DNA of 64,000 nucleotides from Candidatus Ruthia sp. Cpac_8_S14 (GTDB lineage Bacteria > Pseudomonadota > Gammaproteobacteria > PS1 > Pseudothioglobaceae). A program made the translations under genes and the position numbers. The notes under the pieces are model-generated. The model did not search any database. It worked only from the letters and a program-made list of their open reading frames with translations, and had not been told where the DNA came from. Position 1 is the first letter of the stretch. Every line of letters starts with the position of its first letter. The stretch covers positions 711,380 to 775,379 of the forward strand of contig CP072533.1 in the NCBI GenBank assembly GCA_021730205.1, given 5' to 3'. Below, piece by piece: positions 21,541-30,678 of this stretch.

Positions 21541-22437
21541 ATGACAAAAACAAAGTTTTATCATCCTAAATTTATACCCACCTGGGCTTTAATTGGTTTG
21601 ATGAAACTAAGTGCTAAATTACCGCTTAAAATTCAGTTAATGATGGGAAAAATAATAGGTATAATATTATATTCACTATTAAGTAGATTTAGAAAAATTG
21701 CTTTTGTGAATATCACTAAATGTTTCCCTAATAAAAATAAAGTCCAGGTAACTCGTTTGGTTAAACAACATTTTGGAGCATTGGGTATTGGACTGTTTGA
21801 AATATCAAATTGCTTTTATTTAAGCGACAAAAAACTCAAGCAACGCTACCATATTGAAGGTTCTGAGATTTTACAAAACGCCTTGGACAAGCAACAAAAG
21901 ATTATTTTACTCGTTGGGCATTTTACAACTATGATGCTTGCCGGCAGGATGCTACTACAAAATTTTAATTTTGCTGATGTTTACCGCCCACAAAACAACG
22001 CCTTATTTGACAATCAAATGCAAAAAATATTCACCCAACATGGCAGTTTGATGATTAAAGTGAAAGACACCAGAACCTTAATCCGAACCCTAAAATCAGG
22101 CCTGCCCATTTGGTATACACACGACCAAGATTTGGGTGCAAAAATTAGCATTTTTTCACCTTTTTTTGATATACAAACTGCCACCATAAAAGCCACAGAA
22201 AAACTAGCTCGTATTGATAGTACAGTCGTTATTCCTTTGTCCTTTGTTCGTCAACACACAACTTACACACTAGAATTTTCTCCTGCTTTGATAGATTATC
22301 CTAATGATAAATCCCAAAAAAATACACGATTAACCAACCAAATATTACAACAACAGATTTTAAAAGCGCCAGAACAATATTTATGGATTCACAGGCGTTT
22401 TAAAACTAGACCAAATAATGAGCCATCTTTTTATTAA
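21541..22437 (+). CDS. LpxL/HtrB-type lipid A acyltransferase lacking the catalytic Glu
   Basis: The ATG at 21541 gives 298 residues, the usual length; the frame extends upstream but only antisense to dnaG. An N-terminal membrane segment is followed by the acyltransferase domain. Matches to E. coli LpxL include YRPQNN, HDQD, and the C-terminal APEQYLWIHRRFKTRP. The catalytic H-x4-E/D motif, however, reads HFTTMM, so the residue aligned with LpxL Glu137 is Met. The family transfers a secondary acyl chain to Kdo2-lipid IVA at the inner membrane. With that substitution activity is uncertain. Confidence 0.88.
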   Translation: MTKTKFYHPKFIPTWALIGLMKLSAKLPLKIQLMMGKIIGIILYSLLSRFRKIAFVNITKCFPNKNKVQVTRLVKQHFGALGIGLFEISNCFYLSDKKLKQRYHIEGSEILQNALDKQQKIILLVGHFTTMMLAGRMLLQNFNFADVYRPQNNALFDNQMQKIFTQHGSLMIKVKDTRTLIRTLKSGLPIWYTHDQDLGAKISIFSPFFDIQTATIKATEKLARIDSTVVIPLSFVRQHTTYTLEFSPALIDYPNDKSQKNTRLTNQILQQQILKAPEQYLWIHRRFKTRPNNEPSFY

Positions 22438-22467
22438 CTTTTAAAGAACAATAAAGCATTTAGTGTA

Positions 22468-22473
22468 TAATTT
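22468..22473 (+). promoter_or_regulatory. Candidate -10 element of rpsO
   Basis: TATAAT lies 25 bases upstream of the rpsO ATG in an AT-rich gap. No good -35 match was found, so this is a -10-only call. Confidence 0.4.
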
Positions 22474-22497
22474 ATGGTTTTGGTTATAGATTTTATT

Positions 22498-22758
22498 ATG
22501 TCGATTGATACTCAAGCAATTATTAAAAAATATCAGAGCAAAACTGGTGATACTGGTTCAACCAATGTACAAGTCGCTTTATTAACAGCCCGCATCAAAC
22601 ACCTAACTAAGCATTTTAAAGCTCATAAAAAAGATCACCACTCAAGAAGAGGACTTCTACGTTTAGTTTCTCAACGCAAAAAATTACTAACCTATCTTAA
22701 AAGCACTAATACAGCTGCATATTCAAACTTGATTACCCATCTAAGACTTAGAAAATAA
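22498..22758 (+). CDS. rpsO: 30S ribosomal protein S15
   Basis: The ATG at 22498 gives the usual N terminus and 86 residues. Family features are [30 protein letters not shown], and [14 protein letters not shown]15 binds the central domain of 16S rRNA early in 30S assembly. In E. coli it precedes pnp; here it stands alone and is followed by an intrinsic terminator. An in-frame upstream start at 22474 would add eight residues not found in the family and was rejected. Confidence 0.97.
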   Translation: MSIDTQAIIKKYQSKTGDTGSTNVQVALLTARIKHLTKHFKAHKKDHHSRRGLLRLVSQRKKLLTYLKSTNTAAYSNLITHLRLRK

Positions 22759-22777
22759 TTTATAACATTTTTATAAG

Positions 22778-22797
22778 AACCCCATTTTGGGTTTTTT
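22778..22797 (+). terminator. Intrinsic terminator after rpsO
   Basis: AACCC (22778-22782) and GGGTT (22789-22793) form a stem with a six-base loop, merging into TTTTTT. It lies about 20 bases after the rpsO stop and immediately before prfB. Confidence 0.65.
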
Positions 22798-22813
22798 ATA
22801 CCCAAATAACACC

Positions 22814-23917
22814 ATGGAAGAAGAACTCCCTTCGCTCACTTATCAAAAAATCCAAGATCTAAAGCAACGCACAATTGCCTTATCAACACACATTAATTTA
22901 GAAGAAAAACAGGCTCGCCTAGAAGAAGTTTTATTGGAAATGGAAGATCCGGATACCTGGGCAAATCCTGATCAAGCACAAGCCTTAGGGCAAGAAAAAT
23001 CAAGACTAACATCAATTTGCCAAACCTTTGAGCAGGTGAATGCTATTTTAGAAGATGCGAAAGAGTTGTTAAACATGGCTCAAGCAGAAAATGATGAAGA
23101 CACAGCAAATGGCGTCATTGATGATTTAGATGCCACCCAATCTGCCATTGAAAAACTTGAATTTGAACGCATGTTTAGTAGCGATTTAGATGCTAACTCT
23201 GCTTATTTAGACATTCAATCTGGCTCAGGTGGCACAGAAGCCCAAGATTGGGCAGAGATAGTGCTGCGTATGTATTTGCGTTGGGGCGAAAAACACAATT
23301 TCAAAGTCAAGCTCATGGAAGTATCAACAGGTGAAGTTGCTGGTATTAAATCTGCAACCATTCATTTTGATGGCGAGTATGCATTTGGCTGGTTACGCAC
23401 AGAAATTGGCATTCATCGCTTGGTTAGAAAATCCCCATTTAATGCCAACGGCAAACGCCACACTTCATTTTGTTCTGTATTTGTCTCCCCCGAAGTGGAT
23501 GATGATATTAATATTGACATCAATCCATCGGATTTACGCATTGACACTTATCGCGCTAGTGGTGCAGGCGGCCAACATGTTAATAAGACTGAATCAGCCG
23601 TACGTATCACCCACTTGTCCACTAACACCGTTGTGCAATGCCAAGATGGTCGTTCACAACACGCCAACAAAGACCAAGCCATGAAACAACTAAAATCTAA
23701 GCTTTATGAATTAGAAATACAAAAACGAAACGCTGAAAAACAAAGTTTAGAACAGAGCAAATCTGACATCGGCTGGGGGCATCAAATTCGTTCTTATATC
23801 CTTGATCAATCAAGAATTAAAGATTTGCGTACAGGTGTTGAAAGTACCAATACAGGTAGTGTGTTAGATGGAAATTTGGATAAATTTATTGAAGCCAGTT
23901 TAAAAACTGGGCTATAG
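22814..23917 (+). CDS. prfB: Peptide chain release factor 2
   Basis: The start at 22814 gives 367 residues, the normal RF2 length. RF2 recognises UAA and UGA; the GGQ motif is in [11 protein letters not shown], and SPF of the stop-codon recognition region is in RKSPFNANG. The coding frame is continuous through the region around codon 25 where most bacteria need a programmed +1 frameshift at a UGA; no TGA occurs there, so that autoregulation is absent. lysS does not follow. Confidence 0.96.
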   Translation: MEEELPSLTYQKIQDLKQRTIALSTHINLEEKQARLEEVLLEMEDPDTWANPDQAQALGQEKSRLTSICQTFEQVNAILEDAKELLNMAQAENDEDTANGVIDDLDATQSAIEKLEFERMFSSDLDANSAYLDIQSGSGGTEAQDWAEIVLRMYLRWGEKHNFKVKLMEVSTGEVAGIKSATIHFDGEYAFGWLRTEIGIHRLVRKSPFNANGKRHTSFCSVFVSPEVDDDINIDINPSDLRIDTYRASGAGGQHVNKTESAVRITHLSTNTVVQCQDGRSQHANKDQAMKQLKSKLYELEIQKRNAEKQSLEQSKSDIGWGHQIRSYILDQSRIKDLRTGVESTNTGSVLDGNLDKFIEASLKTGL

Positions 23918-24108
23918 TTGTCTTTGTTTTTAGTAACTCTTACCCCATTTTCTAACGATAAAATAGTGCTTTTAAGTGATTCTTCCTGTTTAGTAAGATT
24001 GTATTCCACCTTAGGTGGTACACCTTTATACACTTCTCGATGAATTAAATCATCACTTTCAAGCCCTCTTAATTGTTTGGTAAGCATTCTTTGTGTAATA
24101 TTTGACAT
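23806..24108 (-). pseudogene. HxlR-family transcriptional regulator fragment
   Basis: The recognisable part, [21 protein letters not shown] and [11 protein letters not shown], is the recognition helix and wing of HxlR winged-helix regulators. An ATG exists at 24108, but the preceding helices are missing: upstream, an in-frame TGA breaks an ELKKF segment. The C-terminal third is simply antisense to prfB. It is therefore truncated at both ends. HxlR proteins often sit next to the redox genes they control, which fits the dead redox genes that follow. Confidence 0.7.
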
Positions 24109-24255
24109 AAATTTTTTTAACTCTCAAAAGCATTTTTTATCATTGGTTTAATCTCCTTTAGTATATTGAATGATACTGTATAGCAATTATGTTCCTATTT
24201 GACATTAACATACCTTAATTCTAACATGGTTTTATTATTAAAACGGGTAACAAGA

Positions 24256-24450
24256 ATGAATATAAAATTCAATCACATCCCCCTAAGATGTGAAAACATT
24301 AATGCTGTTGCTGTTTTCTTTACAGAAATTATTGGTCTAGAAAAAAGGCTTTAGACCTCCATTTCACCTTTTCAGGCTGTTGGCTATATTCACCAAAAAA
24401 ACAAGCAAGAAGCAACTATCCATATTTTTGGCAAAAAGGCGGAGTTTAAT
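24256..24450 (+). pseudogene. VOC/glyoxalase-fold protein remnant
   Basis: MNIKFNHIPLRCENINAVAV then FFTEIIGLEK is the first beta-alpha unit of the vicinal-oxygen-chelate fold. A TAG follows, then PFHFSGCWLYSPKK in another frame and IHIFGKKAEFNE after a further shift. It ends just before the MdaB remnant. No function can be assigned beyond the fold. Confidence 0.65.
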
Positions 24451-24478
24451 GAGCGCTCATTAAAAACCAACAATAGTA

Positions 24479-24894
24479 ATGAAAGTATTACTAGTAACAG
24501 CAGGCTATTCAATTTTTGATACCAAGGGGTAACTAGATGGTTTTTTTAAGTTATTTAACCAATAATCATCTTAGAAAAAAAGGTTATAAAGTTAAAATTT
24601 CAGATGTAACTAAAAATACTTGGAATGTAGATAGAGAGGTTGATAAGCTTTTATGGGCAGATGTGATTATTTATATTACGCCAATTATATGGTTTAACAT
24701 GCCCGTCCCATTGGTTAAATGACTTGAGGAGGTTTTGCTTTATGAAAAGTTTTTATTATTACCGACGAGTATGGAGAAGGTGGACAAGTGCCGGCCAATA
24801 AACTTATGGTTGCAACCACTTCAAATAATGTGATTTCAGATGATACTAATTGGATTGAAAAAAACTCTATCTTAAACATCTTGATAAGCATTTT
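24479..24894 (+). pseudogene. mdaB: MdaB-type NAD(P)H-quinone oxidoreductase remnant
   Basis: MKVLLVTAGYSIFDTKG opens the flavodoxin-like fold and meets a TAA. The central piece reads KVKISDVTKNTWNVDREVDK and LLWADVIIYITPIIWFNMP, the FMN-binding heart of MdaB/Kef-associated quinone reductases. A stop and shift precede YGEGGQVPANKLMVATTSN. MdaB reduces quinones by two electrons and protects against oxidative stress. Multiple lesions make it non-functional. Confidence 0.75.
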
Positions 24895-25141
24895 TAGTGT
24901 TTGGTTGTAAAAGCAACCAAATCTTGCATTGCGCCGTATTCAGCAACCTTTTTACCCAATGGAGTAAATACAACAGACTTATTAGTTCTTTCAACTAGCT
25001 TAATATTTAAATCTTGTTCTAATTTATTAATATCAACTTAAAGGTTGATTGACTAACAGAACACGCTTTTTCGGCTTTGGAAAAATGCAAATGTTGTTTA
25101 AGCGCTAGTAAATAGTCTAGGTTCTTAATCGAAGGTATCAT
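24894..25141 (-). pseudogene. LysR-family (OxyR-like) regulator, DNA-binding part only
   Basis: From an ATG at 25141 the frame reads IKNLDYLLALKQHLHFSKAE and ACSVSQST, a LysR winged helix. A one-base loss then shifts to INKLEQDLNIKLVERTNKSV and VFTPLGKKVAEYGA. It stops without an effector domain. The helix-turn-helix resembles OxyR. It is divergent from the catalase remnant, which is the classical oxyR-katA arrangement. Confidence 0.75.
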
Positions 25142-25162
25142 GGTATTAATAATCGTTTTCAT

Positions 25163-25434
25163 CGATCATTAATACCAAATAACCATTTTAATGTCAGACA
25201 GAGGTATTCCTGCTAGCTATCAAAATATGCATGGCTTTAGTTCTTATATCTTTAGCTTTTAGAATAATCAAGGGGAACGAGTTTGGTTTAAATAGCATTT
25301 CGAAACCAACCAAGGTATTAAAAATCTGACCAATGCCGAGGCAGAAAAAGCGTGTCCATTTGGCGTATAAGAAGATTTAATCAATACAATCTGACCAAGG
25401 TAATCTTCCAAGTTGGACAGCTAAAATATAGATG
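25163..25434 (+). pseudogene. Haem catalase fragment
   Basis: The sequence QITILMSDRGIPASYQNMHG is unmistakable clade-type catalase, followed by NNQGERVWFK, HFETNQGIKNLTNAEAE and LPSWTAKI. Each block is separated by stops or shifts. Only about 90 residues of the middle of a roughly 480-residue enzyme survive; both haem-ligand ends are gone. Peroxide detoxification by this gene is lost. Confidence 0.85.
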
Positions 25435-25488
25435 TTGATTATGCAAATAGAATCGATAGTACCATGAAAAATTTACAAGGAAAAGACC

Positions 25489-25776
25489 ATGGCAAATGAA
25501 GGCTACTACGAAGCAGAAGAAAATTTAACCCAAGCGACTAAGGACATGTACAAAGCAATCGTATCTTTGATGGAGGAATTAGAAGCCATTGATTGGTATA
25601 ATCAGCACATTGATGCGTGTTAAGACAGTGAATTATCAGCGATTTTGGTACATAATCGTGATGAAGAGAAGAAAGAATACACATCAATGGTCCTAGAGTG
25701 GGTTAGACGCAAAGATAAGGCTTTTGATAAAGAGCTCAAAGATTATCTTTTTACTGGCAAACCGATTGTACACTAA
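25489..25776 (+). pseudogene. Encapsulated ferritin-like protein (EncFtn) with one internal stop
   Basis: A 95-codon frame starts at ATG 25489 after AAGGA. It is intact except for a TAA at codon 45, where EncFtn proteins usually have a polar codon (an AAA to TAA change would explain it). Flanking text is SLMEELEAIDWYNQHIDAC before and DSELSAILVHNRDEEKKEY after, with the iron-site Glu and His pattern ExxxW...HxxDEE of EncFtn, then [13 protein letters not shown]. EncFtn oxidises iron inside encapsulin shells; no encapsulin gene is nearby. This is the freshest pseudogene of the cluster. Confidence 0.82.
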
Positions 25777-25788
25777 ACCCAACAAGTT

Positions 25789-25817
25789 AGGGGTTAAGGA
25801 GGCAGGAGCCCCTTTTT
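25789..25817 (+). terminator. Intrinsic terminator after the EncFtn gene
   Basis: AGGGGTT (25789-25795) pairs with AGCCCCT (25807-25813, one G-T pair), followed by TTTTT. It sits 13 bases after the EncFtn stop and just upstream of the glutathione reductase start. Confidence 0.65.
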
Positions 25818-25834
25818 ATTTATTGGAGAAGAAA

Positions 25835-27166
25835 ATGACAGAACATTACGATATGATTGCAATTGGTGCAGGCTCTGGCGGTCTTTCAGCCGTTGAACGC
25901 GCCAGCGAATACGGCAAAAAATGTTTGGTGATTGAGGTAAAAGCTATTGGTGGTACTTGTGTGAATGTCGGTTGTGTGCCTAAAAAAATGATGTGGTTTG
26001 CCGCCAATACTGCCACACAGATTAACAGTGCCCAAGGCTTTGGTTTTGATATTGAGGTTAAAAATTTCTCATGGAAAAAACTTAAACAAGGTCGCGATAA
26101 CTATATCAAGGGTATTACCAACTGGTATGACGGCTATTTAGAAAAATTAGGGATTGATTATATTCATGGCTTTGGCAAATTAGTCGATAAAAATACGGTA
26201 TCCGTGAATGGTGAAACTTACACGGCAGACCATATTGTATTATCACCCGGTGGTGAGTCATCTGTTCCGAATATTGAAGGTGCCAAATATGGCATTACCT
26301 CAGACGATTTTTTTGAATTAGAAACATTACCCAAGAAAGTAGCAGTTATTGGTGGTGGTTATATTGGTGTTGAGTTGGCTGGCGTATTGAATGCATTCGG
26401 CAGTGAAGTTGAGATCTTCGGTAGAGCTGACATCTTATTGCGTGGTTTTGACCCGATGATCCAAGAAGCCTTGGATAAGGACTATACCGCTCACGGCATT
26501 ACCCTTCATCATGGTACTACAATTGATAAAGTCTCAGTCGATAAAACGATATTTACTAATCATGGTGAGTTTTCTGGGTTTGATAGCATTATTTGGGCAG
26601 TTGGTAGAGACCCAATGACGCAACATCTTGGTTTGGAAAATGCAAGTGTTGAATGCGACCAACGTGGTTTTATCCAAACAGATAAATTTCAAGTGACCAA
26701 TGTGGATAATATTTTTGCACTCGGTGATGCCACAGGCAGAACGCCACTAACGCCTGTGGCGATTGCAGCAGGTAGAAGATTAGCTGATAGGCTGTATAAC
26801 AATATGACCGATAGGCATTTAGATTACAGTAATATTCCCACTGTGGTTTTCTCACATCCACCGATTGGCACTATCGGTCTCACGGAAATTGAGGCCAATA
26901 AAAAATTTGATAAAGTCAAAATTTACAAATCAGAATTTACCCCAATGGCAGATGCTTTGCTTAACCACAAAACCACCACAGCACTTAAATTAGTCTGTGC
27001 GGGTAATGATGAAAAAGTCGTTGGTTGCCATATTATGGGATACGGTGCTGATGAAATATTGCAAGGATTTGCGGTAGCTATCAAAATGGGAGCGACTAAA
27101 AAGCAGTTTGATGATACGGTTGCTATTCATCCGACTAGTGCCGAAGAATTAGTAACTTTAAGATAG
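25835..27166 (+). CDS. gor: Glutathione-disulfide reductase
   Basis: The ATG at 25835, preceded by GGAGAAGAAA, gives 443 residues. FAD-binding GAGSGG begins the protein. The redox-active disulfide is in [15 protein letters not shown], the glutathione reductase signature. The NADPH-binding [11 protein letters not shown] is followed by an Arg-containing [11 protein letters not shown], typical of NADPH preference. The C-terminal catalytic base is in [10 protein letters not shown]. It regenerates GSH from GSSG. It is the only intact gene in a 5-kb stretch of dead redox and accessory genes. Confidence 0.96.
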   Translation: MTEHYDMIAIGAGSGGLSAVERASEYGKKCLVIEVKAIGGTCVNVGCVPKKMMWFAANTATQINSAQGFGFDIEVKNFSWKKLKQGRDNYIKGITNWYDGYLEKLGIDYIHGFGKLVDKNTVSVNGETYTADHIVLSPGGESSVPNIEGAKYGITSDDFFELETLPKKVAVIGGGYIGVELAGVLNAFGSEVEIFGRADILLRGFDPMIQEALDKDYTAHGITLHHGTTIDKVSVDKTIFTNHGEFSGFDSIIWAVGRDPMTQHLGLENASVECDQRGFIQTDKFQVTNVDNIFALGDATGRTPLTPVAIAAGRRLADRLYNNMTDRHLDYSNIPTVVFSHPPIGTIGLTEIEANKKFDKVKIYKSEFTPMADALLNHKTTTALKLVCAGNDEKVVGCHIMGYGADEILQGFAVAIKMGATKKQFDDTVAIHPTSAEELVTLR

Positions 27167-27173
27167 TTATCAC

Positions 27174-27199
27174 TTGACAAGGCTGCTCAAGCTTGTCAA
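27174..27199. terminator. Hairpin after gor
   Basis: TTGACAAG (27174-27181) and CTTGTCAA (27192-27199) form an 8-bp stem with a ten-base loop, starting eight bases after the gor stop. No U-tract follows, so it may be a 3'-end stabiliser rather than a full terminator. Confidence 0.45.
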
Positions 27200-27283
27200 A
27201 GTTATGCTAGATTTCTATAAACCACTGAAAAATACTATTTTTTTAGCTTATAATTAAAATTTGCCAATTTTGGGTATGGGTAT

Positions 27284-28875
27284 ATGCTTAGTTTTAGCTA
27301 TATTTATAACAATCAACTCATTACACTCAATAGTCAAGTTTATACTTATGTTTACGATGCAAATAATAATTTAGTAAATGTTACTTACCCTAATGACTCA
27401 ACAAAAACCTACCTCTATGAGAACTCAAACTTCCCACATCACCTAAACAAGGCATTACCAGTAGCGGATAGTGTCCGCTTTGCGACTTATGCTTATAAGT
27501 ATAATGGATTTTTGCCATTAACACCGAGCATGGCCACCACCACAACCCTACTGTTCAAGAAAAGTCACACTGAGTTATAACAGCGAAACCCAAACCATCC
27601 TCACTAAACCTATTAGTCAAAATCAACCAAACTGACAATAAAGGCTGCAAAAGACTGAGGGTTTTGACACCAACGATGTGCGCACCACTACTTATGAATA
27701 CTTACACCGGCACTAAAATCTTTATACCAAAGTTGATTACCCCTTTTGTGTATACCAATAATAACAAAGAAGTGCTGATTACTTATAATACTAATAACCA
27801 ACAAATACAAACAACTGGGTAAGGTTTTGATGCTTTGGGTAATACTATCTCACGCAAAACACCTACGACCCAAGGATACACTCACCCAACAACTGCAACA
27901 TAGCTATGATATGCGTGACAAGGTTAGCCAAATTAATAGCGGTGGCATCACCAATCTTGCTCATATGCGATTGGCAAACCAACCCAAGCAACGAATGGCA
28001 AAGGTAACAGTCAAAGTTTTACCTATATCCTATAATGCGTAATACACACGCAACCAATGCTGATAACAACAATATTATTAAACACCTATGAGCAACAACA
28101 ATAACCTACAACAAATTATCGTCATGACAAATATGGCAATATTACCAACACTATTCATGCAATTGATGGGCAAAATTTTATTACCAATTAATCAGTATAA
28201 CGCCAATAATGATACCACTCATACCACCTACCCAAGTGACGTGATTGTTGATTATATTTACAACAACATTGGGGAAGTAATTGAAGTTGGTCTAAGCAAT
28301 ACAAATAACTCTAGAGAAGTATTAGCCACAAATATCACCTAATCAGCTGTTTAGTCCAATACAATCTTTATACCTTTGGTTTAAGCTAAAAATTAAGCGT
28401 AATCAATACCCAAAGTGTATTTGATAAAAACTACGCCTACGATTTAAATGAAAATGTTGAGAGCATCAGCGCTTGTCCCCACAGCCCAACACTTGAAAGT
28501 TTTAATTATGACACACTGGATAGACTGATTAGTGTAAATGGTAACTACGGTGATATCAGTTATGGCTATGATGCCAAGCATAATCGCCTAACGCAGTCCA
28601 TTCTAACTGACAATAATAAAAAGCAAACACTCAACTACCAAGACACGAATAATCACATCAACACATTATCAGTAATAACAGACAGTGCTACGCCAACACT
28701 CAGCACCTATCAATATGACGTACTTGGCAACATCACTAACAATGGCGATCAAACTTATTATTCACTACAACTTTGATGATTTATTACTTTGGGGAGTTTA
28801 ATACTCAGAATGCAAGTTATACACATTATGTTTACTTGCAGGACACAATTCTTGCTAAATTAGTCATTACTAAGA
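27284..28875 (+). pseudogene. Rhs/YD-repeat protein, heavily decayed
   Basis: YD-repeat text is spread across all three frames: TYVYDANNNLVNVTYPNDST, KTYLYENSNFPHHL, VRFATYAYKYNG, LSYNSETQT, YDTLDRLISVNGNYGDI, and YQYDVLGNITNNGD, ending with THYVYLQDTILAKL. Stops and shifts interrupt it every 50-250 bases. Rhs proteins are large surface or secreted shells that often carry C-terminal toxins; YD-repeat genes are prominent in mussel symbionts of this lineage. Neither the N-terminal start nor a toxin tip is recognisable. Confidence 0.85.
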
Positions 28876-28934
28876 CAAACAAACATGGGTATTTAAAATA
28901 ATAAATCATGCGCATATGACAAACTAACGAGGGT

Positions 28935-29407
28935 TTAAACTTTACGCCATTTATAGGGCTTGATAGGCGGTTTGTAAAAACTCCAAAAATCACGTTTGTT
29001 TACCTTAGCGCTCTTCTCTTCTTTTTGATAAGCATTTTTATAAGAAAATGCCGTACCTTGTGTCAACTATATGCACCTCAATATCAACATCATCCTTAAA
29101 AATACGCACTAAAACACGATTTTAATAATCAAATCCCATTGGTTTAATTGATAAATTACCTGGCAAATCTTGTAATAAATTTTACAAGTAATGCTTAGAA
29201 AAATAGCCACAATCAATCACTTTATTACTAATCTTCTGGTATTTTTGACGTATCAATGCCTTTAATTCGTATTTGTAAATTAATGCTATCGCCATCAACC
29301 ACATATAACGTTTTTTCGCTTGCTAATGAAAGATTATCTAGATTTGCAAATACATCAACGCTTAATAAAAAAACATAAAATAAATAACCTCATACAAAGC
29401 CTTTCAT
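28935..29407 (-). pseudogene. Staphylococcal-nuclease-like (SNase) secreted protein, broken
   Basis: From ATG 29407 the minus strand encodes a signal-like stretch (GYLFYVFLLSVDVFA, with one TGA), then TLYVVDGDSINLQIRIKGID, the first catalytic block of SNase. After shifts come DCGYFSKHYL, LSIKPMGFDY, NRVLVRIFKDDVDIEVHIVD and a C-terminal DFWSFYKPPIKPYKWRK, matching the family's closing W-P-W-R pattern. At least four lesions are present. It would have been an exported nuclease. Confidence 0.7.
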
Positions 29408-29450
29408 CTGGCGGTAAAATTAATCATTTTATCTTAGGTCTTTATTAAGC

Positions 29451-29831
29451 GTGGATGCATTAGAGCAAACAAAATTTGACGATAAAGGCCTGATACCTGC
29501 AATTGCTCAAGACTTTAAAACAGGGGAGGTCTTGATGTTTGCTTGGATGAATCAAGAATCTTTAGCACTGAGTATTGAAAGACAACAGGCGGTATATTAT
29601 TCTCGATCACGTCAAAAACTTTGGTTTAAAGGTGAGCAGTCAGGACACACACAACTCATTAAAGAAGTTTTTACAGATTGCGACAATGACGTTATCCTAC
29701 TTAAGGTTGAACAAGTTGGAGGAATTACTTGCCATACAGGTAGAAAATCTTGTTTCTTCCAAGAATTAGATGAAAATAACTGGAAAACCGTTGCTAACAT
29801 ATTAAAAGATCCGAAAGATATTTATGGATGA
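29451..29831 (+). CDS. hisI: Phosphoribosyl-AMP cyclohydrolase
   Basis: This 126-residue enzyme opens the purine ring of PR-AMP in histidine biosynthesis (step 3). Metal-binding motifs are TDCDNDV and [10 protein letters not shown]. The family-typical EVLMFAWMN and [14 protein letters not shown] segments are intact. Its 3' end overlaps hisE by eight bases. The separate hisI and hisE, rather than a fused hisIE, is usual outside enteric bacteria. The operon continues into tatABC. Confidence 0.96.
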   Translation: MDALEQTKFDDKGLIPAIAQDFKTGEVLMFAWMNQESLALSIERQQAVYYSRSRQKLWFKGEQSGHTQLIKEVFTDCDNDVILLKVEQVGGITCHTGRKSCFFQELDENNWKTVANILKDPKDIYG

Positions 29832-30141
29832 TATACTAATAAAATTAGAACAAATTTTAGAGCAAAGAAAATCTGCTAAAGTAGATGAATCTTATGTTTC
29901 ATCTTTGTACAACAAAGGCATGGATGAAATTTTAAAAAAAATTAATGAGGAGTCCGCCGAGGTGATTATGGCAGCTAAAGATGGTGCGAACGATAAAATC
30001 ATCTATGAAGTGGCTGATCTTTGGTTTCACACGCTTGTACTGCTTCGTTTTAAAGAGATAAAAGTAGATCAAATAACGAATGAATTATTCAAACGATTTA
30101 GCTTGTCTGGTTTGCAAGAAAAAGCCAATAGAAACAACTAA
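29824..30141 (+). CDS. hisE: Phosphoribosyl-ATP pyrophosphohydrolase
   Basis: This 105-residue all-helical protein removes pyrophosphate from PR-ATP (histidine step 2). The MazG-like metal motif is [12 protein letters not shown] followed by [13 protein letters not shown]. It overlaps hisI and is followed after 18 bases by tatA, a conserved his-tat linkage in many proteobacteria. Confidence 0.95.
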   Translation: MDDILIKLEQILEQRKSAKVDESYVSSLYNKGMDEILKKINEESAEVIMAAKDGANDKIIYEVADLWFHTLVLLRFKEIKVDQITNELFKRFSLSGLQEKANRNN

Positions 30142-30143
30142 AC

Positions 30144-30282
30144 AATAGGAGAAAAAACCATGATGCCAGGACCATTTGAACTGATTATCATTTTAGTAAT
30201 CGTACTACTTCTTTTTGGCGGAAAGCGCTTAAAAAATATTGGTGGTGATTTGGGCAACGCCATTAAAGGCTTTAAAAAATCT
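30144..30282 (+). repeat. Source copy of the duplicated tatA 5' segment
   Basis: These 139 bases (tatA ribosome site plus its first 41 codons) recur at 32860-32998 with a single mismatch (AAAAAT here, AAAAGA there). The downstream copy is inside a porin pseudogene. Confidence 0.95.
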
Positions 30283-30372
30283 ATGAAAGAAGAGCCAACA
30301 GATAAGATTGATGCAAAAGACGACATTGTTGAAGCCAAAATTATCAAAGAGGGTACAAAACAAGAAAAATAA
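30160..30372 (+). CDS. tatA: Sec-independent translocase protein TatA
   Basis: A 70-residue protein with the standard plan: N-terminal membrane helix ([18 protein letters not shown]), hinge, amphipathic helix ([15 protein letters not shown]), and a charged tail. TatA multimers form the pore that exports folded, usually cofactor-bearing, proteins with twin-arginine signals. A strong AGGAG lies seven bases before the ATG. It is followed directly by tatB and tatC. Confidence 0.96.
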   Translation: MMPGPFELIIILVIVLLLFGGKRLKNIGGDLGNAIKGFKKSMKEEPTDKIDAKDDIVEAKIIKEGTKQEK

Positions 30373-30375
30373 ACC

Positions 30376-30678
30376 ATGTTTGATGTTGGCTTTTGGGAAT
30401 TTGCCTTAATTGGTGTTATTGCACTCATTATAGTTGGGCCAGAACGTATGCCCATAATTGCTAGAAAAGTAGGCACTTATGTTGGCAGAACCAAGCGTTT
30501 TATTGCCAATATTCAAGATGATATTAGTGATGAGTTTGAGATGGACAAACTTAAAGAACACCTAAATGCTGTGGATAAAAAATCCAATATTTTAGAGATT
30601 TTTGATGACACAAAAAATACTTTAAGTGACGCTAAAAACACCTTAAATGATATTAAAAACAATACTAATCAAAAATAA
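30376..30678 (+). CDS. tatB: Sec-independent translocase protein TatB
   Basis: A 100-residue protein with one N-terminal helix (FWEFALIGVIALIIVGPERMP) including the conserved Glu and GPERMP hinge, then a longer amphipathic helix (RKVGTYVGRTKRF) than TatA. TatB binds substrates together with TatC. It starts three bases after tatA and overlaps tatC by one base. Confidence 0.95.
   Translation: MFDVGFWEFALIGVIALIIVGPERMPIIARKVGTYVGRTKRFIANIQDDISDEFEMDKLKEHLNAVDKKSNILEIFDDTKNTLSDAKNTLNDIKNNTNQK

Noticed and set aside
24109..24255. Possible small gene between the HxlR and VOC remnants
   Set aside because: Only short frames broken by stops; no ribosome site or family text.
25724..25834. Longer start for glutathione reductase
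   Set aside because: It overlaps the EncFtn frame and terminator; the ATG at 25835 has a good ribosome site and family start.
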